Assembly: GCA_951213105.1 (NCBI GenBank)
Contig: OX578146.1
Span: forward strand, 53,963,069-54,027,068
DNA from: Amaurobius ferox
Lineage: Eukaryota; Arthropoda; Arachnida; Araneae; Amaurobiidae
Length of the DNA: 64,000 bases
Direction of reading: 5' to 3'
Shown: piece by piece, positions 32,501-43,593 of the stretch
Position numbering within the stretch: position 1 is the stretch's first letter
Layout: each line of letters opens with the position of its first letter
The notes under the pieces: generated by a model
Seen by the model: only the letters and a program-made list of their open reading frames with translations
What the model was told of the DNA's origin: nothing
Database searches by the model: none
Program-made: the position numbers and the translations under genes

Positions 32501-33860
32501 CGACAGCCCCTGGTCCTAGGAACACGAAAAATGGACTAAATTTTAAGCGGGGCTATTATGCCTGCATCGTATTTTACGAATAATGCACGAATTATGGCTG
32601 CGTACCACTTTCGTGCTACGCAGTCCATGTTACTCCTGGGCTCAGCCCTCCATTCGCTACCACTCATTATTGGAGTTGGCCGCAGGAGTGATGCATCCGT
32701 TAAGGCTTTGCCACTTTATTAGCTGTCGCTCACAAACTCCTGGAACTCGTTTCGTGAACAATTTCACCAAATTCACCTTCCAGTTTGCTAAACTCGCCAA
32801 TACTAAAACTCACTTCGTGATTTGCGGGGCTTCGTCTCCTACTTCCTGGCGCTCGCTGAGCTTGCATCGCGATCTCTTTCGCGCCGCCTGCTATTAAGAA
32901 CGATGCCTTACTGTAGTACGAACAAATGGCAAAATTTCATGACTGTACGTTCTACCGTTTGTTAATAATACAGTCAGGACCTAATTATCGCCGGTACATG
33001 TGGGGCATCTGCCCTGGGCCCTTGCTTCAGAGGGGCCCCAAATTAAACAATTGCAACATCAAAAAATTAACGCCTGCTTCTTCAAAATATATGTATGCTA
33101 TTGAAACAGGTTTTCCCAACTAAAATATTAACTTTGGGTATATATAGGTATTAAGTGAACTATTTTAGGATGTTGGTATTTTGGATATGATAAGAATGTC
33201 AATAATTTAAATTCCATTAAAATATATAAGAACCGCATTCTGTATACTCTTTTCTAGAATACAATTATGTTTTTGAAAAATAATTTTGTACATTTCATAT
33301 ATATCAGGAGGTGAATGGAGACCCCGACGGAGTATCTGCACCCTGCCCTAGTTAGGCTAAGTCGGGCTTTAAATACAGTGGCAAAATATCGTGTAACATT
33401 TTAGAATGCATTAATAGAGAAACGTTAATTGATAAATGCACAACAATAAAATAAATGTTAATAAAACGATAATAAACGTTAATAAATGATAACGTTAATA
33501 GAGAAATGCGCAACAATAAAACATTGTTGGGCAATATAACAATGAAATCATAATGTTCATGACAGCAGTATTTGCAAAACGCTCAAATGTTCACTTCAGA
33601 AGTGCACAAAAAATTGAATATCTTATTAACTAAATCGAAATTTATAGAAAGGGCTCCGTCCTGCAAAACTTGCAAAACACTGGAATTTTCTCATAATCTT
33701 TAGAACTTTTTATTTAACGACCACTTTCTAGAGATATCTGCGGAGAGAATAGTCATCGCTTAGTTGGACGGAGTTCACGTAATGCGAGTCAAATTGAATT
33801 ATGAGATGCTTCAGTGTTTTGAGAAGAGATTCGATAGTTTCGTGAGTTAGTTGAACATTT

Positions 33861-34310
33861 AATTGATTTATTGTGCGAGATTATTGTACCACATTTATTG
33901 TACCTGATTTATTGTACCGGACAGTTGGCTTGTGATTCTGCGAGATAGCTATAGTTTAATTAGCTGTATATTGTGTCTGTTTACGATTATTGGTGCTTTT
34001 AAATAGCTTTAAAATAGCTTAATGCTTTTAAATTATTAATTAAATAATTTAATAATTAATTATTTAAAATATTTAAATAATTAATGCTTTTAAATAGCTT
34101 GTCAGAAATTTGCGATTCTTCTTTGTTATCTGGAAATACAACCCCGATTTGAGAGGATATGTCATAATATTATTAACGCAGTTACCTGCACATATACATA
34201 GACTCAAAAATATTCTATTTATGTTCAGGTATTTTCAAAGCATGTTTAATGGTTAAAATCTGAAAGCTTAACTTTCAATCGCGTTATAACATACTTTCAA
34301 CAAATGTATT
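33861..34310. other. AT-rich sequence with a small TTTAAATAATT palindrome
   Basis: A GCTTTTAAATAGCTTTAAAA-type inverted and tandem motif spans about 33998-34102. No gene is seen. Confidence 0.5.
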
Positions 34311-34527
34311 ATCTATATATATAAAGAAGAAACGTGTGTATGTTTGCATGTATGATCCACCATAACTGGAGAACGGCTGAACCGAATTTCATGAAATTTG
34401 TCTTGGTAGTCTTGAAATCGCTCCACTTAAAACATAGGCCATGTTTCGAGTTTCTACGACCAGTGGTTCTCGAGATATTAGTGAAAAACGACACTTTTTC
34501 CAAGGAGTTTTACTCTCTAACTCCATT

Positions 34528-34605
34528 CTCCCGGCCACCCAAATAGCTGCTCTAAGTCTACGGACGAGTTGGATGGTCTGGGCTTTCGACACTCTCTAAA
34601 TCCAT
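34528..34605 (+). mobile_element. SINE 3' tail fragment inside the Helitron
   Basis: CCCGGCCACCCAAATAGCTG and GACGAGTTGGATGGTCTGGG mark the same variant tail seen at 16755-16832. Confidence 0.55.
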
Positions 34606-34945
34606 GATTCACGACGGAAAAGGTTGGACATTGTCGGTTTAAAATGTGAAAGTCAATTAAAGCTCTGCGTTTTGTGGGAGTTCATTGAACGTATTAGACA
34701 CTTTTGAAAATCGCAGGTTTGAGATATGAGTTCTACTCTCTAACTCCATGATTCACAACGAAAAAGGTTGGACATTGTTGGTTTAAAACGTGAAAGTCAA
34801 TTAAATCTCTGAGTTTTGTGGGAGTTTATTGAACGTATTAGACACTTTTGAAAATCGCAGGTTTTAGATATGAATTTAAATGGAAACTATCACCATGGCT
34901 TATTTTCTCACAGGCTTACTCAACAAGGAAAAGTATTAAGAAATC

Positions 34946-35045
34946 ACAAGAAAGATCAATCATGCATAAGGCATTGATTATAAAACACTTTCCAACTTTA
35001 ATTTTATTTAAACATCTCTAAAATGCGATACATTCAGCGGTAATA
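34946..35045 (+). mobile_element. F2-family fragment (5' end only) in the Helitron
   Basis: CAAGAAAGATCAATCATGCA and AAACACTTTCCAAC are the F2 5' end. The fragment stops after about 100 bp and the Helitron 3' end follows. Confidence 0.7.
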
Positions 35046-35331
35046 TATCACAATCGGCCCTATATGTTCCGGTGTAATTTTTATCATAGTTTTGCATGTT
35101 AAATCCCGAACAACGCCGGGTAATCGCTGCTAGTGTATGTATATAAGGTTAAAATTATTAATGTTTCATTGAAAGTTTTCTTTTTCTATGATGCTCCTGA
35201 TAATACCTTTCTTGTAAATCAGTGGTGATTCTTAACATCTTTTAGATGACAACTACCCATGTGAACGAATATTCCCATTTGCTCTCCATTTTTATCTAAA
35301 AAGTAGTTAATTGTCACATATGCCTTTTATA

Positions 35332-35697
35332 CCGTGCTGAAAACACCGGTTCTCGTTAGATCACCGAAGTTAAGCAGCATCGGGCGCGGTTAGTACTTGA
35401 GTGGGTGACCACCTGGAAACACCGCGTGCTGTTGGCACATTTCGGGTGCGGTAGCCCGGTGGTTTGCGCACTGAATTTGCACGCTGCCACAACTGCCGCC
35501 GTGTTCATGCGGAGTACGATCACGTTAAACATGTGGCTCCGTAAGTCCTTCCGAGAAGTTGGTGGTAGGGGAAGGAGGGTACGGACCCTGTGGATGCAAC
35601 CCCCACTGGGTTCCGGTCTAAATTGGGTGGCACTTCCCGGCCGTCCAAACGGTTACCTTACACCTTTCTGGTAAGTCGGACGGTTAGGGTCTCAACA
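35332..35697 (+). mobile_element. 5S-headed SINE, copy 2 (young)
   Basis: The head (35332-35432) is close to 5S rRNA from about nt 13 to the end: CCGTGCTGAAAACACCGG, GCATCGGGCGCGGTTAGTAC and CACCGCGTGCTGTTGGC. Next comes CCCGGTGGTTTGCGCACTGA, an A-box-like remnant of a tRNA head with no B box, then the shared body and the tail GGTCTCAACAACA. A perfect 16-bp target duplication, ACATATGCCTTTTATA (35316-35331 and 35698-35713), shows it is young. Confidence 0.92.
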
Positions 35698-35713
35698 ACA
35701 TATGCCTTTTATA

Positions 35714-36865
35714 AATACGTCAAAGCGCTTACTTTAAATCATAGTTTCACAATTTTATCACGAATATAGATTCTAAATACTGTTTAACAAATATCGTATG
35801 CTTATTTTAGTTCTGCATTAATTTCTACTTGATATTATCAAAGTTACTGAACTTAACCCGAATAAAGGTTTTCTAGCACAAATAATTTATTTTCACTTCA
35901 CAAATAATTGTTAATAGATAAAAGTAAAATTTACCAAAAATTTATCAGATCTTTCTTCTATATTATAAAATATTTGAACATTTATGAACATTCGTCATTA
36001 TCTGATTAAGTACTGGAATAGCGGAAATAGTAAATTTTTTGATTAATAAATTTATTTTTAATGGCGTCATTTAAATGTTATTTCTTTTGATAGTGTTACA
36101 GAGTTTTCAATAATGAAATGTTAGACTTTTAAGATAAATGAAAGATTAGATTAAAAAAAAATGAAAGAAAATAAAATTTTCCTACAAAAAAGGTGACATG
36201 TGGCGTTGGGAAATGATATTGACATGTCCAGAAATTACATTACACTTTTGCCGTAAGATAAGCATCCTATTTATCAGTATTACAGATGTAACATAAAAAA
36301 TTTCCCTATTTTAAATCAATGACAACGCTGGGTACATTTTCCAGTATTTAATAAAATTTCACCATTTGTATTAAAATAGGTTTCAGAAGGATGTTTGCTT
36401 TTATTTTAAAATATTCCATTAAAGTGCATTTGCTTGAATTTTTTGCTTATTCCAAATTTATTCTTTTACAGTTTTAGATTCTTTCTTTTCCCCGACGTTC
36501 GATTCTGAAGTGAATCCTATGTCTTGATTGATTTTGTTAGAAGTTGTGGTACACCCTACTTCCCCGTTTCCAATTCGAAAATTTATCGTTCTTCGTGGAC
36601 AAAAAATGTGAAGGGAAAAAAAAGGAGTCATCGAACGGTTAAGCAAAGCAAAATGAAACCAAATCAAGTCTTTTGACTTTTTCCAAATTATTTTGCATGC
36701 ATATTTTATTGATTATTTCCGGTATATTGGCTTTTTTAATAATTGTTTAAGCTTAGCTTTGAGTTCACTGATGTATACAATTTCAAAAACTGTATACAAT
36801 TTCCATATTAAAATAAGTATTGCTATTTTTTGACATTGCATTGTGATTAGACGGCAAAATAAACA
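35714..36865. other. AT-rich sequence; dispersed repeat at 36460-36680
   Basis: No gene is seen. The stretch around CTGAAGTGAATCCTATGTCT and CGAAAATTTATCGTTCTTCG resembles 51770-51980, 61800-61990 and the window end (63960-64000), so it is an old dispersed repeat. Confidence 0.5.
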
Positions 36866-37650
36866 GTTGTTGCATTTTACATATAGACTAATAAGAAACC
36901 GTTTGCATTTTACATATAGACTAATAAGAACCCGTTTGCATCTTACATATAAACTATCAAGTATCCGTTTGCATTTTACATATAGACTACTAAGAAGCCG
37001 TTTGCATTTTACGCAAGAACTGATAAGAAACTGCGTAACATTTTACATATAGACTAATAAGAACCCTATTGCATTTTACATATAGATTAATAAGAACCCT
37101 TTTTCATTTTATATATAGACTAATAAGAACCTGTTTGCATTTTACATATAGACTAATGAGAACCTGTTCGCATTTTACATATAGACTAATAAGAACCTGT
37201 TTGCATTTTATATATAGACTAATAAGATAATAAGAACCCTTTTGCAATTTACATATAGACTAATAAGAACATAAGAACCTGTTTGCATTTTACATATAGA
37301 CTAATAAGAACACGTTTGCATTTTACATATAGACTAATAAGCGACCGTTTGCATTTTACATATAGACTAATAAGAGCCCTTTTGCATATTACATACAGAC
37401 TAATAAGAACCCGTTTACATCTTACATATAGACTATCAAGTATCCCTTTACATTTTACATATAGACTAAAAATAACCACCCGTTTGCATTTTACATATAG
37501 ACTAATAAGCACCTGTTTGCATTTTACATATCGACTAATAAGAACATGGTTGCATTTTACATATAGACTAATAAGAACCTGTTTGCATTTTACATATAGA
37601 CTAATAAAAACCTGTTTGCATTTTACATATAGACTAATAAGAACCCGTAA
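36866..37650 (+). repeat. 33-bp minisatellite, 24 units
   Basis: The unit is GTTTGCATTTTACATATAGA followed by CTAATAAGAACCC, repeated about 24 times with point variants and a few indels. Because the unit length is a multiple of three, long open frames occur on both strands (36843-37052, 37283-37699, minus 37249-37512) and are artefacts. Two pairs of units share private variants (see findings). Confidence 0.92.
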
Positions 37651-38235
37651 ATATGCAAGACGGGTTTCTAATTTAGATTTATTTAGGTTTAAGCCTTAGT
37701 TAATTATATATTAATTAATAAAATTCAGCATATTTAGTATAACCAAAAATTCAATTGATCGAGCCGGTTTCAACTTATCTATGATTGGTTGCTGACAGAA
37801 ATGTTACAAAGGATCGAGGACTGAAATATTGAAGCACTGAAAACATTTAAATTATACCTAATTATAGACTAGACTGAAACGTTAGTTAGTATACTTATAA
37901 TTGAAATTTGATGTCGCGATAGGATGAATTAAGCTTATAGCCACGTTACAAGAGCGGTTTTTGTTCTTAATCCTCCAACAAACACCACACCAACAATATT
38001 ACATCGAAAGCAATAAACTCTGTGCGTATCGGTTATTCCAACGGTTAAGATGTTAAAAGAGTTAGCGACATCTCACTCCCTCCATGGTCTAAACAAACGC
38101 AATGAATTAACAATAATTCATAATTGGTAGATTTCCTAAAAAGGGTGAAGAGCTCACAGGGAATATCGAGAGTAGCAAGCAGGGACTGAGTCTTTAGGAA
38201 AGTAAATTTATAAGAATAGAGCATATATGAATTGC
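37651..38235. other. No gene seen
   Basis: AT-rich sequence with no supported coding or repeat structure. Confidence 0.45.
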
Positions 38236-38620
38236 AGATATGAATGTGTGTGGAAACCTCAGGCCGCTAAACTCAGTTGTGGGCATAGAGCAGCTGATTG
38301 AGCGGCCGGTGATATGAATGTGTTTTGAAAACCTAGGTCGCACGACTCACCCTAGGGTACGAGAAGCAGTTTGAGCGACCGGGTATAAATGTGTGTAGAA
38401 GACCCAGGCCGTCCGACTCACCCGAGGGTGTGAGCAGCAAATTGAGGGGTCGATGGTATGAATGTATGTCGAAAACCCAGACCACTCGACTGGTCCTAGG
38501 GCTTACAGTAGCTGTTTGAATGGCCAGGGTATGAATGTGTGTAGAAAACCCAGGCACACACAACTAATCCTAAGGCATATAGCAGTATAAAGTGTGGCCG
38601 GGAGGGGGGAATGAATGTGT
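38236..38620 (+). repeat. Roughly 76-bp tandem array, five units, interrupted by a SINE
   Basis: The units contain GAATGTGTGTAGAAAACCCA, a GACTCACCCTAGGG-like part, and GCAGNNTTGAGCGGCC. The array continues past the SINE at 39008-39040 (GGTATAAATGTGTGT), showing that the SINE landed in it. Confidence 0.78.
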
Positions 38621-39007
38621 GTTCTTGTTGAAACCCAGACCGTCCGACCTACCAGAAAGGTGTAAGGTAACCGTTTGGACGGCCGGGAAGTGCCACCCAA
38701 TTTAGACCGGAACCCAGTGGGGAAGGCATTCACAGGGATTGTACCCTCCTCCCCCTACAACCAACCTCTCGGAAAGACTTACGGACCCACATGTTTAACG
38801 TGATCGTACTCCGCATGAACACGGCGACAATTGAGGCAGCGTGTAAATCCAGAGCGCAAACCACCGGGCTACCGCGCCCGAAAAAGGCCAACAGCACGCG
38901 GTGTTCCCAGGCGGTCACCCACCCAAGTACTAACCGCGCCCGATGCTGCTTGACTTCGGTGATCTAACGAGAACCGGTATTTTCAGCACGGTAAGGCCTT
39001 TGGCTCG
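38621..39007 (-). mobile_element. 5S-headed SINE, copy 3
   Basis: The minus strand holds a 5S head that reaches nt 1 (complement GCCAAAGGCCTTACCGTGCT), then an A-box-like CCCGGTGGTTTGCGCTCTGG, the body and the tail GGTTTCAACAAG. It inserted in the 76-bp tandem array, which blurs the target duplication (AATGAATGTGTGT on the left, again at 39021-39033). Confidence 0.85.
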
Positions 39008-39040
39008 GTATAAATGTGTGTGGAATGAATGTGTGTCGAA

Positions 39041-40329
39041 AAGTGAAAACATTTTAATTCGAAAACATACTATTGTAACAAAATCAACAATAGGAAGTAT
39101 TCCATGCATATCTGGAAACCATTTACTCAGAACAGCAACCTATAACGATGGACATGCTTTTCTCTCCCTACATTTCAGTAGCATCGAATAGTCACTAACA
39201 TATTAACTACAGGCTACAAAATAATTCGCACATCTGAGGTCTTTATTGCCATTTATTTCACACGGCAGTCAATTACATTGGGTTTCGTTAGGATAAGTAC
39301 GCAACCATTTTCAACTAGATGCTTTTTAAAACAGTTGTATGTTACGAAATGTTACGAAGAAACCCAGGCGCCATTCGAAACACAATTGTGGACACTTATG
39401 ATGCTAAATTTATAAAAGTTAAAAGAAACCCCCAAATAGTAACCTGTTTAGGCATTCAATCACAATCAGAGATTCATAATTCAACGCCAAGAGGGATGCA
39501 CGATTGAACCATATTGAGCGCATACTCCAAAAATAAGTGTTTGACTTTGGGAACTGTTGAAATCTTTCTTAGAGAACAATCTTAGGCCAAGTAGATTTTA
39601 TGATGCTGTGCTCTGATAGAGAAAGGTCTTTTGCAAGGTCCTGGATTCCATGTTTCAATAACAAGAAATTATGCATTTCTTCTCTTTGGTGGACGTACCA
39701 TCAAGTGCTTCTAGATAGTTTCAACATGCAAATATTCTTTATTTTTAACAGAAAGGAATGTTAGAGAATGCCAATGCGATATGTGTTTCTTCGAATTATA
39801 TTAGTGAAATGCAGGCAAAATATGGATACTTTTCCTTCGTGAAATTCTTGATTTTTAATGAGTTATCAAAAGATAAAAATATGCTGGTGTGGTTGATATC
39901 TTTATTTTAACTGAGAATGCTCTATTTAGTCGAAATCGGTGGATACTTTTTATAAATTTTTGAAAATTAATTCCGACAGCAATTTAAGAGAAATTTTACA
40001 TTTTTATATAATCCATGGAGGATATAGCTTAAAAGACCTTGATATCTGGGGACATTTCTATTCATTTAGAGCAAAACTAAAAGCTTAAACTCCATTCATC
40101 TCATAGTAAATCAACATACTTTACATAGAAATATAAACAAAATGCAAGATGAAATACATGAAAAGAAAAAATATAAGTATTAAGAAGCAAATTGCATACT
40201 CTAACCTTTTCTACATCTCAGTCTATATCTTTCAATACAGAGGTAAAAAATGAGTTACGGTAATTTTCTAATAAAACAAAACATGGAAAGGTATACGTAA
40301 ATGTGAATATTAGAAACATCGCTCCTTTT
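39041..40329. other. No gene supported
   Basis: A short open frame at 39319-39507 has no recognised domain. The remainder is AT-rich without clear repeats. Confidence 0.4.
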
Positions 40330-41018
40330 TATTCTTCTGGAACGTAAAAAGAACGTGAACGTGGGGCGAGGAACATGATTTGAACGAATTTCTTTTTCAA
40401 AACAGAAATTTCGAGCAGGAACATGTTCATTTATTTAGTCCGAATTTTGATTTTGAACGAGATCGCATTTTAAAAGAATGGACACAATGATGGCTCCAAC
40501 ATTAGATTTTTAAAATTTTTTTTATAATTTAATTTACTTCGTTTAATGAAAGTAGACCCAGGGAATACTGGGAACATTAAATCGGCTCGGCCGTTTTGAA
40601 CTTTAACAAAACATATATCAGAAATATGCAAATAAAGATTAAGTTCTTATTTCGCACAGGCTGTGATTGTACCGCATGTTTTTATGACAAGTTCTTAGAA
40701 ATCATTGCAACTAAGGTTCATATACACTGGTGTTCAAAATTAAGGTTACAAATACAAAACATGTGATATCTAGAAAAATAACTGGTTTATTGTAATGAAA
40801 TTATGTACACAGATGCTCCATACTATGAGACAGCCAATAGTAATATAACAGGTATATTTTTTGCGATATACAATAAGACCAAAAACGGACATACCTTGAT
40901 ATATCATAGAATGGTCCAGCTAATAAGAAGTGTGGCCACCCCGTACAGCTTTACAAGCAACACAGAAGACCCTCATACTGTAAATGAGATTGTTCATCAT
41001 AGTTTGTGGCAACAAATT

Positions 41019-41690
41019 TTATTCTTCTGAAAACAAGGGTTTTAACGCCAGGAGGGTCTTGAGAGGGGGTTGACGTTGTGAAATGGCTCTTCCTAGAACA
41101 TTCCAAACAGGATGTATAGGATTTAAGTTCGGTGACTTTGCTGGGCACACCATACTGGCTACACCCTTTTCCTCCAGAAAATCGTCGACAAGTTGATCTC
41201 CGTGTGAGCTCGCGTTATCGTCCATAAAAATAAAGTCCTCTCCTACAGCTCCCCGAAAAAGCCTCACATAAGGTTCAAAGGTCTCATCTCTATAGCGTGT
41301 GCGGTCACAGTGCCTGCATAGAAGATGTGCAGGCACTGTGACAGTCCAACATGATACCCTCTGCAGTCCAACATGATACATTCTGCAGTCCAACATGATA
41401 CCCTCCACACAAGGATTCCACTTACCACCAAAGTGGTCGATTTCCCCTACATTGGAGAGACGATAGCCGACTCCAAGCTCTCTCCAGATGAAGACTCGTC
41501 GGAAATAACTTTGGGTATAGAATTTCGATTAATCACTGAAAGGGACATTTCCCCAATCTTGATGCGTCCAAGAATGGTGTGCCAGGCTCCACGAAATATG
41601 GGTTATCTTCTGCGACATGTTGAAGGAGACACACACTACTGGTCTTTAAAGGTTACTTTAAAGGGTACGTTTGATAAGAAAACGTGAAAG
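41019..41690 (-). pseudogene. Tc1-like transposase, catalytic part
   Basis: The minus strand reads QDWGNVPFSD (first Asp, followed by a stop), RRVFIWRELGVGYR, then a short triplicated ATGTTGGACTGCAGA segment, RYRDETFEPYVRLFRGAVG, FIFMDDNASSH (second Asp) and PNLNPIHPVWNVLGRAI. In that last motif the catalytic Glu of the usual NPIEHVW is lost. This is the DD34E Tc1 pattern in degraded form. Confidence 0.85.
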
Positions 41691-41795
41691 TGACCGTTTT
41701 CCGAACCTGAGAATTTCGTCTATAGAAGTGTGTTTCTTACAACAAAAATTACGATACGGATACTGATTTTAGTTGAAATGAGTTCTCGTAATCGT

Positions 41796-43328
41796 TGTTG
41801 TGTTTAACAGATAGAATAAAACCTGCTGTGTTTAAAAAAGATAAATGAAGACATAATATTTAGTTTAAAGAAAATTAGTTTATTAAATAGTACTTCAAAT
41901 TAATTCAAATTAACAAATACAAAAACACTGCTCACAGGCAGGCAACTCAGGGAGAATTAACATTAGAATTTTAGACATTAGAATTTTATCAACTTAGTTA
42001 AAATTAAGGAATTAGCATAAAAACTTAACTCAAAACAATCTATTTAAATTTCATCAAAAATCATTAACAAAAATATTAAATTTAAAGAATTTTAGAATTT
42101 TACCCAGGCACTTAAAAAATTATGAAGGTTTAGAAATTTGCTCTCAGAATAAAGTTTAGAATTTTAAATTTACAGAATAAATTTTAGTTAAATGCATTTC
42201 AAAAAAATATTAAGAAATCATATTCAGAATTAAAGAAAGTAGGAGTTTTTAAATAAAACAACTGTATTCACCCGCTTGGGCCATCAGACAGGGGGGGAGA
42301 GTTCCAATAAGTGGAGACACATTTTGAAGACTGGTTTACTGGAAATCACCTAAACTTGAAACAGGAGAGGATTCAGCATTTTTCTTGAAAAACATCAGCA
42401 GAGGCCTAACAACCACTTCTGGATAACTCGGATCTTCATAGAACGTCCGTCCTCGGCAGAAGCTACGTTCACGTAGCGCGCATAAGAAAATTTAATACAC
42501 ACTTTTCCGGAGAGCTACTTCGTGACTTTCGCGATAAAAGCTCGAAAAAACCATCATTTAAATTAAAACAACTAATGTAAAAAAAAAAAAAGATAACGCG
42601 AGGAACTTAACGTTCCATTGAAAAGCTCGCGTGGAACATAAGTTCCATTTGAAAATAAACAACGCGCTTCTCGCGCTAACACCGACGAAGGATTTCAACA
42701 AAAAACTGAAACTGAAAAGTTCTACGCGCGTATTTATATGTGCGGCAAAAACGCGGAGTTTAGATAAACGGCAGCAATTAAAATTCGCTTACCGAAATTA
42801 GAATTGCCAAAATAATACTCATAATTCCGAGAGCAGACGATCCGTAAAAACGCGAACCAATTAAAAAATTTCACGAATTCCAAAGAGGCGCGAAAAACGC
42901 TTAGGTGGCGCCTTAATCGCAGTAAAGGGCCCGCGAAACAAAATTCCGAAAATGGCCGCAACTGAAATTTTTGAATTACAGTGAGACATGGAAATAACTT
43001 GAAACTGTAGAACAAACGGAATTTCTAACCAAAATGGGAAAATGAGACATCAAATTAAAGGGAATTTTAAGGGGAATCAAATAAATAAATAATTTTTAAA
43101 ATTTACAAATCAAAAGTAATATTAATTTAAGAAATGGAACATTTTTAACTAAGAATATCATAAAGAAAATTAATTTAGAAGATTAAAAATATTCTAATTA
43201 AAGAATAAATGAAAAAGCCAATAAATATTATTTAAATATTACCAAATTAAGAATATTGAGCCAGGGAAAAAGAAATAAAAGTAAATTTTCAAATCCCCAA
43301 ATTACCTAAATTCTAAAGCAACCCAACA
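41796..43328. mobile_element. Solo LTR of an LTR retrotransposon
   Basis: A 1533-bp insertion begins TGTTGTGTTTAACAG and ends AGCAACCCAACA (TG...CA), flanked by TCGT (41792-41795 and 43329-43332; ATCGT on both sides if counted as 5 bp). The inverted arm at about 44486 gives the unoccupied site (GTAATCTTTTAGACG). No gag-pol is present. The interior is AT-rich with a GC-richer centre (42400-42920). Minus-strand frame 42734-43015 has no recognised domain. Confidence 0.72.
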
Positions 43329-43355
43329 TCGTTTAGACGATTGACTGAGATGGAG

Positions 43356-43593
43356 GCCGATGCGGTGGTAAAGCGGTCAGGGGCATGCGTTTCCGCCTTA
43401 TCGCTCGATTGCCGGGTTGTGGGTTCGAATCCCGCCAGCGGGCATGGATGGTGTGAGGTCGAGGTTTAGTCAGTCTTCTGCCCTTGGGGAGCCTCAATAA
43501 AGTGAAACTGCATATTACCCTTCGCCATGGGACCAGGGATCTGTGGAAGTGGTGTAAGGTTTTCCTTCACCACGGGGATTAGAAACAACAACA
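43356..43593 (+). mobile_element. tRNA-derived SINE of a second family
   Basis: The head starts GCCGATGCGGTGGTAAAGCG (A box) and holds GGTTCGAATCCCGCC (B box). A short body (TCTTCTGCCCTTGGGGAGCC) and an AACAACAAC tail follow. A perfect 12-bp target duplication, ACTGAGATGGAG (43344-43355 and 43594-43605), surrounds it. The body is unrelated to the other SINEs. The head resembles a tRNA with paired GCC/GGC ends, but it is not an intact tRNA gene. Confidence 0.87.

Larger units (their letters stand above)
29452..33860. repeat. Block B (paralogue of block A)
   Basis: It is colinear and in the same orientation as block A (1-200 and 14571-20560). It lacks the block A mariner, F1-1, F2-1 and GC-rich insertions, but has its own SINE (29497-29871) and Tigger (30226-31282). 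Divergence is substantial, so the duplication is old. No gene is shared between the blocks, and the unit itself is probably an ancient repeat. Confidence 0.82.
34312..35133 (+). mobile_element. Helitron, non-autonomous (H1 family), short copy
   Basis: It starts TCTATATATATAAAGAAG after A34311 and ends CCCGAACAACGCCGGGTAAT CGCTGCTAG before T35134, with a clear terminal hairpin. GGAGAACGGCTGAACCGAAT near the 5' end is shared with 10822-13064. Inside it are a SINE-tail fragment, a direct duplication of about 140 bp (34586-34727 and 34733-34872), and a fragment of F2 (34946-35045). Confidence 0.88.

Noticed and set aside
35332..35432. A 5S rRNA gene
   Set aside because: It lacks the first 12 or so nt, has substitutions and is joined to a SINE body and tail with a target duplication, so it is a retrotransposed 5S-headed SINE.
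36866..37650. A CRISPR array
   Set aside because: Regular repeats but no unique spacers: adjacent 33-bp units are copies of each other, and the DNA is eukaryotic.
36843..37699. Long open frames on both strands with RLHFTYRLI-like and SLYVKCKR-like repeats
   Set aside because: They come from a 33-bp minisatellite whose unit is a multiple of three. No start context, and the same peptide repeats in several frames.
41373..41687. Plus-strand open frame of 104 codons
   Set aside because: Antisense of the Tc1-like transposase, which is recognisable on the minus strand.
43356..43440. A tRNA gene
   Set aside because: A and B boxes and some stem pairing are present, but the cloverleaf is imperfect and it continues into a SINE body with a tail and target duplication.
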